This document shows positions 8,564 through 16,805 of a DNA stretch of 58,560 bases, piece after piece. The position numbers and the translations under genes were made by a program. This stretch comes from Cytobacillus citreus. GTDB lineage: Bacteria; Bacillota; Bacilli; Bacillales; Cytobacillaceae. A model generated the notes under the pieces. The model was not told the DNA's origin and did no database searches. It worked only from the letters and a program-made list of their open reading frames with translations. The stretch spans positions 956,697 to 1,015,256 of the forward strand of contig NZ_JAGYPM010000003.1 in assembly GCF_018343665.1 (NCBI RefSeq), written 5' to 3'. Numbering within the stretch: the stretch's first letter is position 1; every line of letters starts with the position of its first letter.

Positions 8564-9313
8564 TTAAATTAGGTCTAAATCCCATAATAATTTTTGTTTT
8601 TCTGCTTCATTATCCGTCTTATCCTCATTTTTAGGCTTATCAAATAGTTTAATAGCTTGATTGATTGATTTGTTTGCACTATTAACGATGGATAAACGGT
8701 TGAAGTTGAAATTTTGAATAGATGGTTCTTCTGTATCATCCTGGTACAAAACGTTATCGGCAAATCCTTTTTCCACCGCTGCATTAGCAGATAACCACGT
8801 TTCAGCATCCATCATATTAGATATATCTTCTAAGGACAGTCCTGTTTTAGCGACATAGGCATTCATGATCGATTCTTTTACTGTGTCCAAAACATCTGCA
8901 ACTTTCCGTAAATCATGCATATCACCATAACCACCAGTCATAGGATTATGGATCATTAGTACCGCAGTAGGACTCATTAGGATTTCATCACCCGCCATCG
9001 CAATAACACTAGCAGCTGACATAGCTTTGTCGTCAATCTTTACAGTGACTTTACCTTTATGTTCCTTTAAGGCATTGTAAATGGATGCTCCTGCAAATAC
9101 GCTCCCACCATAGCTGGAAATCCATACAGTTAAATCTTGCCCCTTGTACTCATTCAATTCGTTTCTGAATGCATTTGGGGCTGTTGCTGGCTCTCCAAAC
9201 CATTCATAAATCCAAACGTCTCCATCGTCCACAATGTCGCCCTCGATGCGCAATTCAACGCTCTCCGGTTCTGTTTCAGTGGCTTGGTTCTTAATAAATT
9301 TCCAAAACTTCAT
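8564..9313 (-). CDS. Head maturation protease (ClpP-like)
   Basis: 249 residues, ATG 9313 after GGAGGTGAGG. S14-type prohead protease: the oxyanion stretch SSYGGSVFAGASIYNAL, catalytic Ser in DKAMSAASVIAMAGDEI, catalytic His in VLMIHNPMTGGYGD. It cuts the scaffold domain of the capsid protein encoded next to it. The final 40 residues are charged and probably flexible. Confidence 0.95.
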   Translation of the reverse strand: MKFWKFIKNQATETEPESVELRIEGDIVDDGDVWIYEWFGEPATAPNAFRNELNEYKGQDLTVWISSYGGSVFAGASIYNALKEHKGKVTVKIDDKAMSAASVIAMAGDEILMSPTAVLMIHNPMTGGYGDMHDLRKVADVLDTVKESIMNAYVAKTGLSLEDISNMMDAETWLSANAAVEKGFADNVLYQDDTEEPSIQNFNFNRLSIVNSANKSINQAIKLFDKPKNEDKTDNEAEKQKLLWDLDLI

Positions 9314-10543
9314 CTATTCCTCACCTCCTTTCTTGTACTGCGAACCTACTTCAGTAATTGGAATATAGTTTCCGTTAACCATAAGTGTGTCGCCACCTTC
9401 TTTAGAAGGTAAATCTAAATAACCTCGAGCTTCATTGGCTGAGTAGATTCCGTTGTTTACACCCTTCGCCAACGCTTCCATCTGCGACTTAATATCAGCC
9501 CTCAAAATGACATTGACATTAAACCGCCAAAAATAACCCTGTTTAATTAATTCAGATGAAAGTGTTTTATAGGTTATCTCTTCTTCATAATGCTTTAAAG
9601 GAAATAGAAGGGTATCAACATAAAAAGCCAAGTTCTGTGCTTCTGCTGAAGCATAACTTGACTTTTCATAATCATTTATTTGATTAGGTTTAATGCCGAA
9701 TGCTGCAGCGATCTGTAATGCAGAGTATTTCTTGAGCTCAAAAAACTGTGAATCAGTTAATTTAATATTCAGAGGAACTAATTTCATTCCTAAAGGAACA
9801 GGGATTATTTTCCCTGCGTTTTTCGAGCCATTAGCAAACTCTTCAAAGCCTTTGACCAATCTTTCCTTTGCTGTTGAATCCAAGTCTCCAGTGTATTCAA
9901 GAATAGCTTTTCCGGTTAATCCTGTTTTATAAAGGTTGTTCATGAATTTTTGGCTTTCGAGAGCACCTTCAACATTGTTCTTTAGAATTTCTCGAACAGG
10001 CACACCCGTGATTCCATCAAAAGTTGTGGAGGTCTTAAAGTGTAGGACTTCATCATGATTAAAGATATGGACTTTACCTGTTTTTTTATCAGTGTATCTG
10101 TACCATATCTTATCAGCTTTACCTAAAATACCTGCATCATCAATTACTAATGTTACATCCTCACTTGGCATAATCCACAAGTCTTTTATTTCTGGCCCCT
10201 TATACCTCTTCCACACATAAGCATTACCATAATGGTTTCTGTTCATTTCTGCCGTTGCCCAAAAAGTAGAGCTGGTCATATAAGGGTTTGGTCTTAGTTT
10301 TAAGAGACTGTATAAACTCTCTTTGTCGCTCGTCACAATACCCTTATCAGTTTTTTTCAACATATGAAGAGGGAGCTTACCAATACTTTCTGATAGAATT
10401 TTTAAACATGCAAAATAGGTAGATTCAGATAATGCATCTTTTGGTGTGTTTGGATCAATCCCTAACCACTCAAGTAATTTAGGATTATTCATATCTACAG
10501 TTTCGTTTTTAAAAATCCTCTTTACCCAAGAAAACAGTTTCAT
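9314..10543 (-). CDS. Portal protein (HK97 family)
   Basis: 409 residues, start ATG 10543 with GGGAGGTGA. Typical portal phrases: ALSESTYFACLKILSESIGKLPLHMLKK, LRPNPYMTSSTFW, WIMPSEDVTLV, and the C-terminal wing with FGIKPNQINDYEKSSYASAEAQNLAFYVDTL. Forms the dodecamer at the capsid vertex through which the terminase pumps DNA. Its stop abuts the protease ATG directly, suggesting coupled translation. Confidence 0.95.
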   Translation of the reverse strand: MKLFSWVKRIFKNETVDMNNPKLLEWLGIDPNTPKDALSESTYFACLKILSESIGKLPLHMLKKTDKGIVTSDKESLYSLLKLRPNPYMTSSTFWATAEMNRNHYGNAYVWKRYKGPEIKDLWIMPSEDVTLVIDDAGILGKADKIWYRYTDKKTGKVHIFNHDEVLHFKTSTTFDGITGVPVREILKNNVEGALESQKFMNNLYKTGLTGKAILEYTGDLDSTAKERLVKGFEEFANGSKNAGKIIPVPLGMKLVPLNIKLTDSQFFELKKYSALQIAAAFGIKPNQINDYEKSSYASAEAQNLAFYVDTLLFPLKHYEEEITYKTLSSELIKQGYFWRFNVNVILRADIKSQMEALAKGVNNGIYSANEARGYLDLPSKEGGDTLMVNGNYIPITEVGSQYKKGGEE

Positions 10544-10558
10544 AAATTTTCACCTCCC

Positions 10559-12292
10559 TCACCATCCCATCATGTTTAGATATTCATTAGTTGTTTTGTT
10601 AATATCTATAGTTTCTATATTGAACATTGCCCTGGTATGAGCATTGATCCCAGCTGCTATAGGGTCAATCCGTTGGCGAGATTTTTCTTTATCTAACATG
10701 ATGTTTCCATTATGATCTTGTCTTGTTACCGCATTACCAATAGCCCATGTTAAAACAGGGTTGTTATTATGAATGATTTTCTTTTGGAGAACAAGATCTC
10801 TAAAATTCTTAGTCGGTTCTCCTAGAGTTTTTATCCCTTGTCTAATTTCTACTGGAATAAATCCTTCTGCCTCCATATCTTGAGCAAACTGCGTAGCATT
10901 GTAAGGATCATAGCAATTTTCTCCAATGTTCCAACCGTTTTCCTCAATCTCTCGGATTACATATGCTTTAATAAAGTTATAATCTACTACTGATCCTGGA
11001 GTCAGCGTAATCCAACCTTCCCTTGCCCATAATCGATAAGGTATTTTATCCTTTTTCTCTCTTTCTTCAACTGTATCTTCTGGCATAAAACTATGGCTAA
11101 GAACAGCATGACGGCCATCTTCAAGAGGAAAATCAAAAGTAGTACTGGTTAAATCAATTTTTGAAGAAAGGTCAACTCCCATAAAACCTGTTTTCCCGCG
11201 CAAATCTGGTAAAGGGTTCTCTTTGGTTGATCCACAATCCGCCCAACGATCCATCCGCATATAGGCCTTTTCCTTTTGATTTATCCAAACATTCATATTT
11301 TTTGTAAGGTAATCATCCATCATTTCAGGTTTTTCTAGGGATTCTTTTAAACGTTTTCGGATATTTTTAATTCCTTCCGGATAAGAAGCAGCGATAGGAT
11401 TCGCTTTTAACCACGCATCTTCATCTCGAATATTGTCAACTAAATTTCCATTCTCATCCTTATCTAATTCATTGACCATTGCATAATATTCATCGTTTTC
11501 AACTGGATTATTTGGATCTAATAGTTTAGAAACATAATCGTATTCTATTCGGAAACAAGGAGAACTTAGATCCTTCCCGGCAGTGGTAATTATTATAATT
11601 AATGGTTGTGCACGAGCGATCATTCCAGAATCCATAACATTAAGAATTTCATCTGTCTCATGTGCATGATATTCGTCAATAATGGCACATTGCGGGTTAA
11701 AACCATCACCAGACTTCTTATCCTCTTTCGACAAAGCTCTCATTATTGAATCACTATTTAAATGTTTTATCTCTCCATAAGCAACTTTGTATTTCCCTTT
11801 TAGTTCTGGGCAAGCTTTTAAAATTGCTTCTGTTTCATTCCAAACAATCTTTGCTTGTTCTTTTTTTGTAGCACCTATATAAACTTCTGACATGTTCTCA
11901 CCGAAGGCCATTTGCTCATAGGTGCCAACAACCGCTAAGCTTTGGGACTTTGCATTTTTTCGTCCAACTTGCCAATAAGCTTTCCCGAAACGTCTATATC
12001 CTGTTTCTTTATGAATCCACCCATAGATATTTCCAAAAATAAATACCTGGATTTCATGCGGTTCTATTCGTTCTCCTCTAAGTACACCTTTGGTATGCCG
12101 GAAGAGACTCATCCAGTCAAAAAAGCGCATTGCTTTTTCCTCGTCAAAAATATAAGGAAAGTCTTCTGTTCCTTCTTTTTCGACATCTCGTAAGAATCTC
12201 ATGCATGCCCAAATATGCTTTTGACATGCAATTACTTCCCCGTTAATTACAGCATGACAGTATTGGACCATCCATTGTTTCAATTCAAACAT
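10559..12292 (-). CDS. terL: Terminase large subunit
   Basis: 577 residues. ATPase half: Walker A-like QVGRKNAKSQSLA near residue 110, Walker B CAIIDEYHAHETDE near 205, coupling motif IIIITTAGKD. The nuclease half has FMGVDLSSKIDLTS with the expected acidic residue and a C-terminal RQRIDPIAAGINAHTRA. This is the HK97-like (P27-associated) class used by phages with cohesive ends. The ATG overlaps the small-subunit stop (TAATG). Confidence 0.95.
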   Translation of the reverse strand: MFELKQWMVQYCHAVINGEVIACQKHIWACMRFLRDVEKEGTEDFPYIFDEEKAMRFFDWMSLFRHTKGVLRGERIEPHEIQVFIFGNIYGWIHKETGYRRFGKAYWQVGRKNAKSQSLAVVGTYEQMAFGENMSEVYIGATKKEQAKIVWNETEAILKACPELKGKYKVAYGEIKHLNSDSIMRALSKEDKKSGDGFNPQCAIIDEYHAHETDEILNVMDSGMIARAQPLIIIITTAGKDLSSPCFRIEYDYVSKLLDPNNPVENDEYYAMVNELDKDENGNLVDNIRDEDAWLKANPIAASYPEGIKNIRKRLKESLEKPEMMDDYLTKNMNVWINQKEKAYMRMDRWADCGSTKENPLPDLRGKTGFMGVDLSSKIDLTSTTFDFPLEDGRHAVLSHSFMPEDTVEEREKKDKIPYRLWAREGWITLTPGSVVDYNFIKAYVIREIEENGWNIGENCYDPYNATQFAQDMEAEGFIPVEIRQGIKTLGEPTKNFRDLVLQKKIIHNNNPVLTWAIGNAVTRQDHNGNIMLDKEKSRQRIDPIAAGINAHTRAMFNIETIDINKTTNEYLNMMGW

Positions 12293-12798
12293 TAAACATT
12301 ACCAAATTTCTTTTCGAACTCTGTTGGTTCTTTTTTGTCTTCATTTTTAGGGACAACCAACTTACAGCGAGAAGATATAGTCAAACCAAGGTCGCTTGCT
12401 GCTGTACGACATTGTTTAAATAGTTTATCTTGATTGATTAAAAGGTCTGAATATAATCCACTCGATACTTCTACGCTTTCCTCTGTTTCAGGGTCTTCTA
12501 CTGTTGTAACAGGGTTTCTTGCCATTAATTCTTCCGTAACATCTAGGTATAATTTTTTGGCCAATAAAAAACGAGCTAATGCGTCAACATCAAGATTACT
12601 CATGATGCCAATATCCAAAAGCTCGCTTGCTAATTCTTTAAATTCTTTTTTTAATTTTGTTGGTAAGTATTTGGGCGGTTTAATATTATCTGTCTTAGCT
12701 TTTACTTCTTGAGACTGTCTTTCTTCAATCTCTTTTTTGGTCAAATTCTTTTTTCCTTTATATACCAATAAACTAACTGGATAACGGGATCTTCCCAA
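12292..12798 (-). CDS. terS: Terminase small subunit (P27 family)
   Basis: 168 residues from TTG 12798 behind AAAGGAGAG. Central helices KKEFKELASELLDIGIMSNLDVDALARFLLAKKLYLDVTEEL and the tail CRTAASDLGLTISSRCKLVVP are typical of P27-type small terminases, which bind the packaging site and recruit the large subunit. Together with the HNH gene just upstream this is the HNH-TerS-TerL-portal arrangement of cos phages. Confidence 0.9.
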   Translation of the reverse strand: MGRSRYPVSLLVYKGKKNLTKKEIEERQSQEVKAKTDNIKPPKYLPTKLKKEFKELASELLDIGIMSNLDVDALARFLLAKKLYLDVTEELMARNPVTTVEDPETEESVEVSSGLYSDLLINQDKLFKQCRTAASDLGLTISSRCKLVVPKNEDKKEPTEFEKKFGNV

Positions 12799-12899
12799 GG
12801 TTTTACTCTCCTTTCCAAAATTTCATAAAGGGAACTTTGTGTAAAGAAAGAGGGGCGAGCGGTCTTCTGTGAAAAAATTTAAACTTTTTTGACTCCCCC

Positions 12900-13208
12900 C
12901 TACCCTTCTACTCTTTTCTTTGTTTTATCCATTCCTGCTTTTATCTTCTTTTTAAGTTTAGCTTCCTGCTTTATTAATTTATTTTTATTTTCATTTTCAT
13001 TCGGATTAGCGAACCGTTTGTGAAGCTTCTGCATCTGCTCTTGTAGTTTCCTTGTCTCAAGGTCTGTGTAATAGCAAATGTATTCATGGTCACAATGAGG
13101 GCAGTTAAAGAATACCTTCTCAATATTTCCTGGCAATTGCTCTGATTTAAACTGTTCTAAATAGAATTGATTATTACAGCCTTCATTGCAGTATGCTAGT
13201 TTACTCAT
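12900..13208 (-). CDS. Small zinc-ribbon phage protein
   Basis: 102 residues, ATG 13208 after GGAGGTA, overlapping the HNH stop. Two Cys pairs (CNEGC near residue 8 and CPHC near 37) form a probable zinc ribbon; the rest is a strongly charged helix (ETRKLQEQMQKLHKRF, KLIKQEAKLKKKIKAGMDKTKK). Similar small proteins occur next to HNH/terminase genes in Bacillus phages without a proven role. Confidence 0.7.
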   Translation of the reverse strand: MSKLAYCNEGCNNQFYLEQFKSEQLPGNIEKVFFNCPHCDHEYICYYTDLETRKLQEQMQKLHKRFANPNENENKNKLIKQEAKLKKKIKAGMDKTKKRVEG

Positions 13209-13600
13209 ACTCTACCTCCATACTCCCTCTTATCCTCTGCAGTCTTAGCTGCATGACATCTATTACATAGTGATTGTAAATTATCTAGCCACAGCCGATA
13301 CTCCCAAGCTAACTTAATAGGAATAATGTGGTCCACCATATCCGCAAGTGTTATCTCTTTGTTAGCAAAGCAATGCTGGCACAAGCCGAGGTCACGTTGC
13401 AATGCTTGTTCCCTCATTCGTTGCCATGCGACTGACTTATAAAATGCAGCTGCATCTTTATCTCTTTGATATTTATCATAGTAATTATGTCGTGCTTTGT
13501 TCTGCTGCACTTCTATTTGTTTATGCTCTTCACAATAACGTTCTCTTGTTAGGTTACGGCAAGATGGGGCATTGCAAGGCCGTAAAGGTTTCCTTGCCAT
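13205..13600 (-). CDS. HNH endonuclease
   Basis: 131 residues from ATG 13600; an upstream TTG at 13606 is possible but its ribosome site is no better. N-terminal Cys cluster CNAPSCRNLTRERYCEEH, then the HNH core: CQHCFANKEITLADMVDHIIPIKLAW with the catalytic DHIIP and LQSLCNRCHAAKTAED. HNH proteins next to the terminase in this phage class are needed for cos cleavage during packaging. The ATG overlaps the upstream stop (TAATG). Confidence 0.92.
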   Translation of the reverse strand: MARKPLRPCNAPSCRNLTRERYCEEHKQIEVQQNKARHNYYDKYQRDKDAAAFYKSVAWQRMREQALQRDLGLCQHCFANKEITLADMVDHIIPIKLAWEYRLWLDNLQSLCNRCHAAKTAEDKREYGGRV

Positions 13601-13842
13601 TAACAAGCAGTCCTTGCACTAATCCTCAATGGCTTATTGATAATTACTTGTGATCTTATTCGATAATCTTTCATGAAACATAATTTGGATGCTGGGTGAA
13701 CTTGCCTTGGATAATCGGGCTTATATGATGCAACGAATTCTTTCGCTGATTTCCATACTTCTTTAATTACATCCATCAAGAACTTAAGTCCTTCTGCCAT
13801 CTTCTTTATTGCAGTAGATAATAATTCATAATCTATTATCAT
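13600..13842 (-). CDS. Small phage protein, paralogue of the 15701 gene
   Basis: 80 residues from ATG 13842 (GAGGAGTG site). Opens MIIDYELLSTAIKKMAEGLKF and ends near RIRSQVIINKPLRI. The 15701-15949 gene has the same layout (MIDYEKLQKTIAALREAL, RIKSQVINRKPKHT), so the two are paralogues within one prophage. Predicted helical N-terminal half and basic C-terminal half; function unknown. Confidence 0.65.
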   Translation of the reverse strand: MIIDYELLSTAIKKMAEGLKFLMDVIKEVWKSAKEFVASYKPDYPRQVHPASKLCFMKDYRIRSQVIINKPLRISARTAC

Positions 13843-13910
13843 TTGAATCACTCCTCTTTTCTCCATAATAAAAAGCCACGCTCATTTGAACGTGACTCTC
13901 TATGTAGTAG

Positions 13911-14159
13911 TTATTTATCTAATTCTAACGCTCTTCCGTTAAACGGTTTTACTTCATCTCCAATAACTTCCCAAACATATTTAGCTGGAGAACTTAATGG
14001 ATTGTCTTTTAAATTTACTGTTGGGCTAAACCAAAAGACTACTTTACTATTCTCAATTGACCAACCATTTTCAAAGCCTGCATGTTTTGTTTCAACTAAT
14101 TCTTTATAGGTTTTTCCACTTCGATGTGTATGGTTTTGCACAATACTGATTGTATCCAT
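13911..14159 (-). CDS. Hypothetical phage protein
   Basis: 82 residues from ATG 14159, chosen because GGGAGGTG lies seven bases before it; a longer frame to 14225 has no such site. Sequence MDTISIVQNHTHRSGKTYKELVETKH with several aromatic residues (WSIENSKVVFWFSP) reads like a small beta-rich domain. No family recognised. It is the last gene before a ~470-base stretch without genes. Confidence 0.55.
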   Translation of the reverse strand: MDTISIVQNHTHRSGKTYKELVETKHAGFENGWSIENSKVVFWFSPTVNLKDNPLSSPAKYVWEVIGDEVKPFNGRALELDK

Positions 14160-14225
14160 CTTCAACACCTCCCATCTACCCATATCATAGGATAAATGGA
14201 ACGGATTGTCATATAAAATATCCAA

Positions 14226-14628
14226 CTAAAAAGTGAATACCAATTTAGTAGCCTCCTATGCTTGTTTCTAGAATACACGTACAAGCAACGTTCTATTATA
14301 AAAGCACCCTCGAAAGGATGCGTTTATAAGTAAACTTCCATACTATCAATATAACACAGCAAAAACATTAATTCGTCCGTTAATTGTTCGCTAATAGTTC
14401 GCTAATCCTCCGTTAAAAGTTCGCCTTATTTATTTCTTAAGAAGAGCAAAGCTCACCTTCTGTAAACTAACCTAATTATCATTTTTAAGCCCATAATCAC
14501 TATGAATGAGTTCTCTATAATAGATAGGGAACGGAACTCACATGGTAGTTCACTTTCTTACAGCCATATGGTTTAATCCATTCTCTTTAAAATGAGTTTG
14601 AATGTTTCTTTTTGAATCGAATTAAAAA
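14226..14628. other. Gene-free region with short repeats; candidate cos/packaging region
   Basis: About 400 bases without an ORF I can support, directly upstream of the HNH-terminase block. It holds two copies of TCCGTTAANNGTTCGC (14376-14391, 14409-14424) and a third GTTCGC between them (14397). In HNH-type cos phages the packaging site lies near this place. No nick site can be read from sequence alone. Confidence 0.4.
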
Positions 14629-14649
14629 AAGCCTAAAAAAAATAGGCTT
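14624..14649 (-). terminator. Rho-independent terminator after the 14652 recombinase gene
   Basis: Minus strand: AAGCCTA, 7-nt T loop, TAGGCTT, then TTTTTT. It ends the transcript of the ArpU-recombinase genes before the gene-free region. Confidence 0.8.
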
Positions 14650-14651
14650 CT

Positions 14652-15194
14652 CTAAATTTTAAATTTCTTCTGATATTTATTTTTTTCATCTTGCTTCATA
14701 CCGATATAGATAAGCGTTATTTTCGGGTCTGAGTGGTTGAAGTGTTCCATTAAAGCAACTACGTCATTAAATTGTTTATAATGATGATATCCATATGTTT
14801 TCCGTAGAGAATGACATCCTATCCTTTCTAACCCAAATTCTTCTTCTATATTTTTCATGATGACATAAGCCATGCTAACTGTGATTGGTTTGTTTTTCCC
14901 TTCTCTGCTTTTAAAAAGGTATTCATTTTTGTCCTTCCCCTTTATATAGGAACGAAGAGCCCGTTTGAGCTCATTAGGCATGTGTATCTCTGTCAGTTTA
15001 CCTGTTTTTCCTTCCTTTAAGAAAATGCTCCAACCTTCCACATCACTGACTCTTAGCTTTAAAATATCCTTAATACGTAGTCCTGTGTTGATTCCCAATA
15101 AAAAGAGGATATAATTGCGTTCATTCCAATTCTTCAAAAATTCTTTTATTTCTTGAATGAGCTCAGCATCTCTTATTGGCTGTACAATATTCAT
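14652..15194 (-). CDS. Short tyrosine recombinase / XerCD-like protein, copy 1
   Basis: 180 residues, ATG 15194 after AGGTG. It contains only the catalytic domain: first Arg in INTGLRIKDILKLRV, HxxR in HSLRKTYGYHHY, later His in HFNHSDPKITLIYIGM and the Tyr of YIGM. The N-terminal arm-binding and SAM-like domains of true integrases are absent. Same length as, and clearly related to, the 20693-21235 protein. Coupled to the ArpU gene (overlap of four bases). The prophage already has a serine integrase, so this enzyme probably serves something other than integration, such as resolving DNA multimers; that is inference. Confidence 0.85.
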   Translation of the reverse strand: MNIVQPIRDAELIQEIKEFLKNWNERNYILFLLGINTGLRIKDILKLRVSDVEGWSIFLKEGKTGKLTEIHMPNELKRALRSYIKGKDKNEYLFKSREGKNKPITVSMAYVIMKNIEEEFGLERIGCHSLRKTYGYHHYKQFNDVVALMEHFNHSDPKITLIYIGMKQDEKNKYQKKFKI

Positions 15195-15652
15195 GCGCTT
15201 CTCACCTCTTTTTTCTTTTTATAAACTTCTACTCTTAAAGCAAATGCCAAACGTAACATTGCTTCGCCTTTTAGTTGGTAGTATTTTGTTTTGCCAATAC
15301 CGAGCTCAGTCCAGATATCTGGATCGTAGCCAAGGTGATGTTCCATAAAACATTTAATAATAACAAATCGCTCGTCTTGTTTAAGCGAATTAACTGCAGT
15401 ATGGATAACACTCATAAACTTGTTTCGTGCTCTCTCGAATTCCGCGCGCTCTATGGCTGCATCCTCTGTTGAACTATGAAACTGATTGTTGTTTACTGGA
15501 GGAAGCAATGAATATGAAGCCGTAATTGCTGGTAAAAAATCGCTAGGTAGAGTTAGTAAGAATTGGCGATATTCATATAGTTCCTTTTCTACCTTTTTTC
15601 TAGTGTCTTTTTCATCTACAACAGGTAAGTAAAAAGATAATTGTTTTTTCAT
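15191..15652 (-). CDS. ArpU-family late transcription regulator
   Basis: 153 residues, ATG 15652. The layout (KKQLSFYLPVVDEKDTRKKVEKELYEYRQFLLTLP at the start, then YSLLPPVNNNQFHSSTEDAAIERAE, and a sigma-like C-terminal helix-turn-helix LGIGKTKYYQLKGEAMLRLA) is that of ArpU/RinA-like proteins that activate late genes of Gram-positive phages. Its place just before the packaging genes fits. Confidence 0.88.
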   Translation of the reverse strand: MKKQLSFYLPVVDEKDTRKKVEKELYEYRQFLLTLPSDFLPAITASYSLLPPVNNNQFHSSTEDAAIERAEFERARNKFMSVIHTAVNSLKQDERFVIIKCFMEHHLGYDPDIWTELGIGKTKYYQLKGEAMLRLAFALRVEVYKKKKEVRSA

Positions 15653-15700
15653 TCATTTTCCCCTCCATTATTACTAAGGAATTTGGCTGACAACCGTTTA

Positions 15701-15949
15701 TTAACGAATTATCTTCCGAACTGTATGTTTAGGTTTTCTATTAATCACTTGGCTTTTTATTCTAGTGTCTTTTGGTGCATTCCAGGAAGAGTGCATATTG
15801 TCTATTTGTTTTTTCTTTTTTAAATATTCGTCCTGAGAAGAAGCTATTGACTTTAAAACACTCCAAGCTTCACAAATATTTTTTACGACTGGTTCTAACG
15901 CTTCACGAAGTGCTGCAATAGTTTTCTGTAACTTTTCATAATCAATCAT
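15701..15949 (-). CDS. Small phage protein, paralogue of the 13600 gene
   Basis: 82 residues from ATG 15949, which overlaps the stop of the gene before (ATGA) and matches the start of its paralogue; ATG 15955 two codons earlier is possible. Layout MIDYEKLQKTIAALREAL, a charged middle, and RIKSQVINRKPKHTVRK at the end. Ribosome site AAAGGAGG. Unknown function. Confidence 0.65.
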   Translation of the reverse strand: MIDYEKLQKTIAALREALEPVVKNICEAWSVLKSIASSQDEYLKKKKQIDNMHSSWNAPKDTRIKSQVINRKPKHTVRKIIR

Positions 15950-16137
15950 TTCCATGCTCCTCCTTTTCCTCTGCGTAATGTGCGCATGTTAGCTCCCATA
16001 AGGTTTCTGATGTCTGATTCGCTCAATCGCTCAGTTTTCGTTATTTTTGATTTATTATGATGCTTCTTTTTCTTAGAAACTGATTCTTGGTGTTGTCGCT
16101 TCCAGTCCTTTAACTGTTCTTTAAAAGATGGATTCAT
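15946..16137 (-). CDS. Small basic phage protein
   Basis: 63 residues from ATG 16137 (AGGAG, eight bases before). Very basic middle (SVSKKKKHHNKSKITKTERL) and C-terminal SDIRNLMGANMRTLRRGKGGAW. A longer frame up to 16233 runs back through a terminator-like hairpin and has no ribosome site, so I take the inner start. Probably nucleic-acid binding by charge; unproven. Confidence 0.65.
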   Translation of the reverse strand: MNPSFKEQLKDWKRQHQESVSKKKKHHNKSKITKTERLSESDIRNLMGANMRTLRRGKGGAWK

Positions 16138-16160
16138 AATTTCAACTCCTATTAGATAAA

Positions 16161-16218
16161 ATAAAAGAGGGCAAAAATCACCATCACGATATTGCTCGCA
16201 ATGCATGATTTTTGCCCT
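16161..16218 (-). terminator. Strong hairpin, terminator-like on the minus strand
   Basis: Perfect 13-bp inverted repeat AGGGCAAAAATCA / TGATTTTTGCCCT (16168-16180, 16206-16218) with an inner ATTGC/GCAAT pair in the loop, followed on the minus strand by TCTTTTATTTTAT. It separates the 16239 gene from the 15946 gene. Confidence 0.65.
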
Positions 16219-16238
16219 CGGTTTTCCCGACAAGCTTA

Positions 16239-16415
16239 TTAAAATTTATAGATAGTCTCTAATTTCCCGTGACAAGGTTTTCCTCCCTGCCAATTGATTA
16301 TTTGTGTCCCGTAACCTTCAACAGGAGTAGGAACTTCTGTAATCTGTCCGTCTTTAACAATGTATGTTGCATTCTTCTTCAAATCTATTTCAGCGATTGT
16401 TTTATTGTTTGCCAC
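16239..16415 (-). CDS. XtrA/YqaO-like small phage protein (DUF3954)
   Basis: 58 residues from GTG 16415 with TAGGAG seven bases before it. Sequence opens VANNKTIAEIDLKKNATYIV and has TEVPTPVEGYGTQIINWQGG. The AEIDL..NATYIVKDG pattern matches the DUF3954 family of short phage proteins (YqaO/XtrA of B. subtilis prophages), whose role is unknown. It is preceded by a 14-base element shared with the 24088 gene. Confidence 0.7.
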   Translation of the reverse strand: MANNKTIAEIDLKKNATYIVKDGQITEVPTPVEGYGTQIINWQGGKPCHGKLETIYKF

Positions 16416-16429
16416 AGGACCACTCCTAT

Positions 16430-16443
16430 ATGGTAAAATTTAT
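16430..16443 (-). promoter_or_regulatory. Shared 14-base upstream element, copy 1
   Basis: ATAAATTTTACCAT on the minus strand, 15 bases before the GTG of the DUF3954 gene; the identical 14-mer precedes the GTG-started gene at 24258. Both are preceded by a run of A and a possible hairpin. Confidence 0.4.
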
Positions 16444-16475
16444 ATAGGCTAGCTGGGAGTAATCCTGGCTTTTTT

Positions 16476-16649
16476 TTATCCCCATCTTGCTTCTGCTGCT
16501 TTTTGTCCTCTCCACTTATAGTCCGTATGAATATTTGAGAATGCATCTTCGCCTTTCTTCTTGGTTTTCTTAGTTGGCCTAATCGGATGCTTTTCAATAT
16601 AAGCAAGACGTTCCTCTTCAGTCATTTGCCATTCCGTTACTCTATTCAT
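16476..16649 (-). CDS. Small phage protein
   Basis: 57 residues, ATG 16649 with AAAGGGG seven bases upstream. Sequence MNRVTEWQMTEEERLAYIEK, then basic KTKKKGEDAFSNIH and end KWRGQKAAEARWG. The EERLAYIEKHP..P segment recurs in short Bacillus phage proteins of unknown role. First gene on the leftward side of the cargo genes. Confidence 0.7.
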   Translation of the reverse strand: MNRVTEWQMTEEERLAYIEKHPIRPTKKTKKKGEDAFSNIHTDYKWRGQKAAEARWG

Positions 16650-16805
16650 ATGAATTCCCCTTTCTGATTAACAGGTTCTATCTTGTGTTCACTTAATTTC
16701 TTACATATCGACCTCTGGCCTTAAACAAAGATACTCTTCTAGACCATACCGATTAACATTTTATGGATATATACTCTACATACAAACTTTAAAAGGGTGA
16801 GTCTT

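Noticed and set aside
16385..16606. 73-codon leftward ORF
   Set aside because: Overlaps two better small genes in other frames that have ribosome sites.
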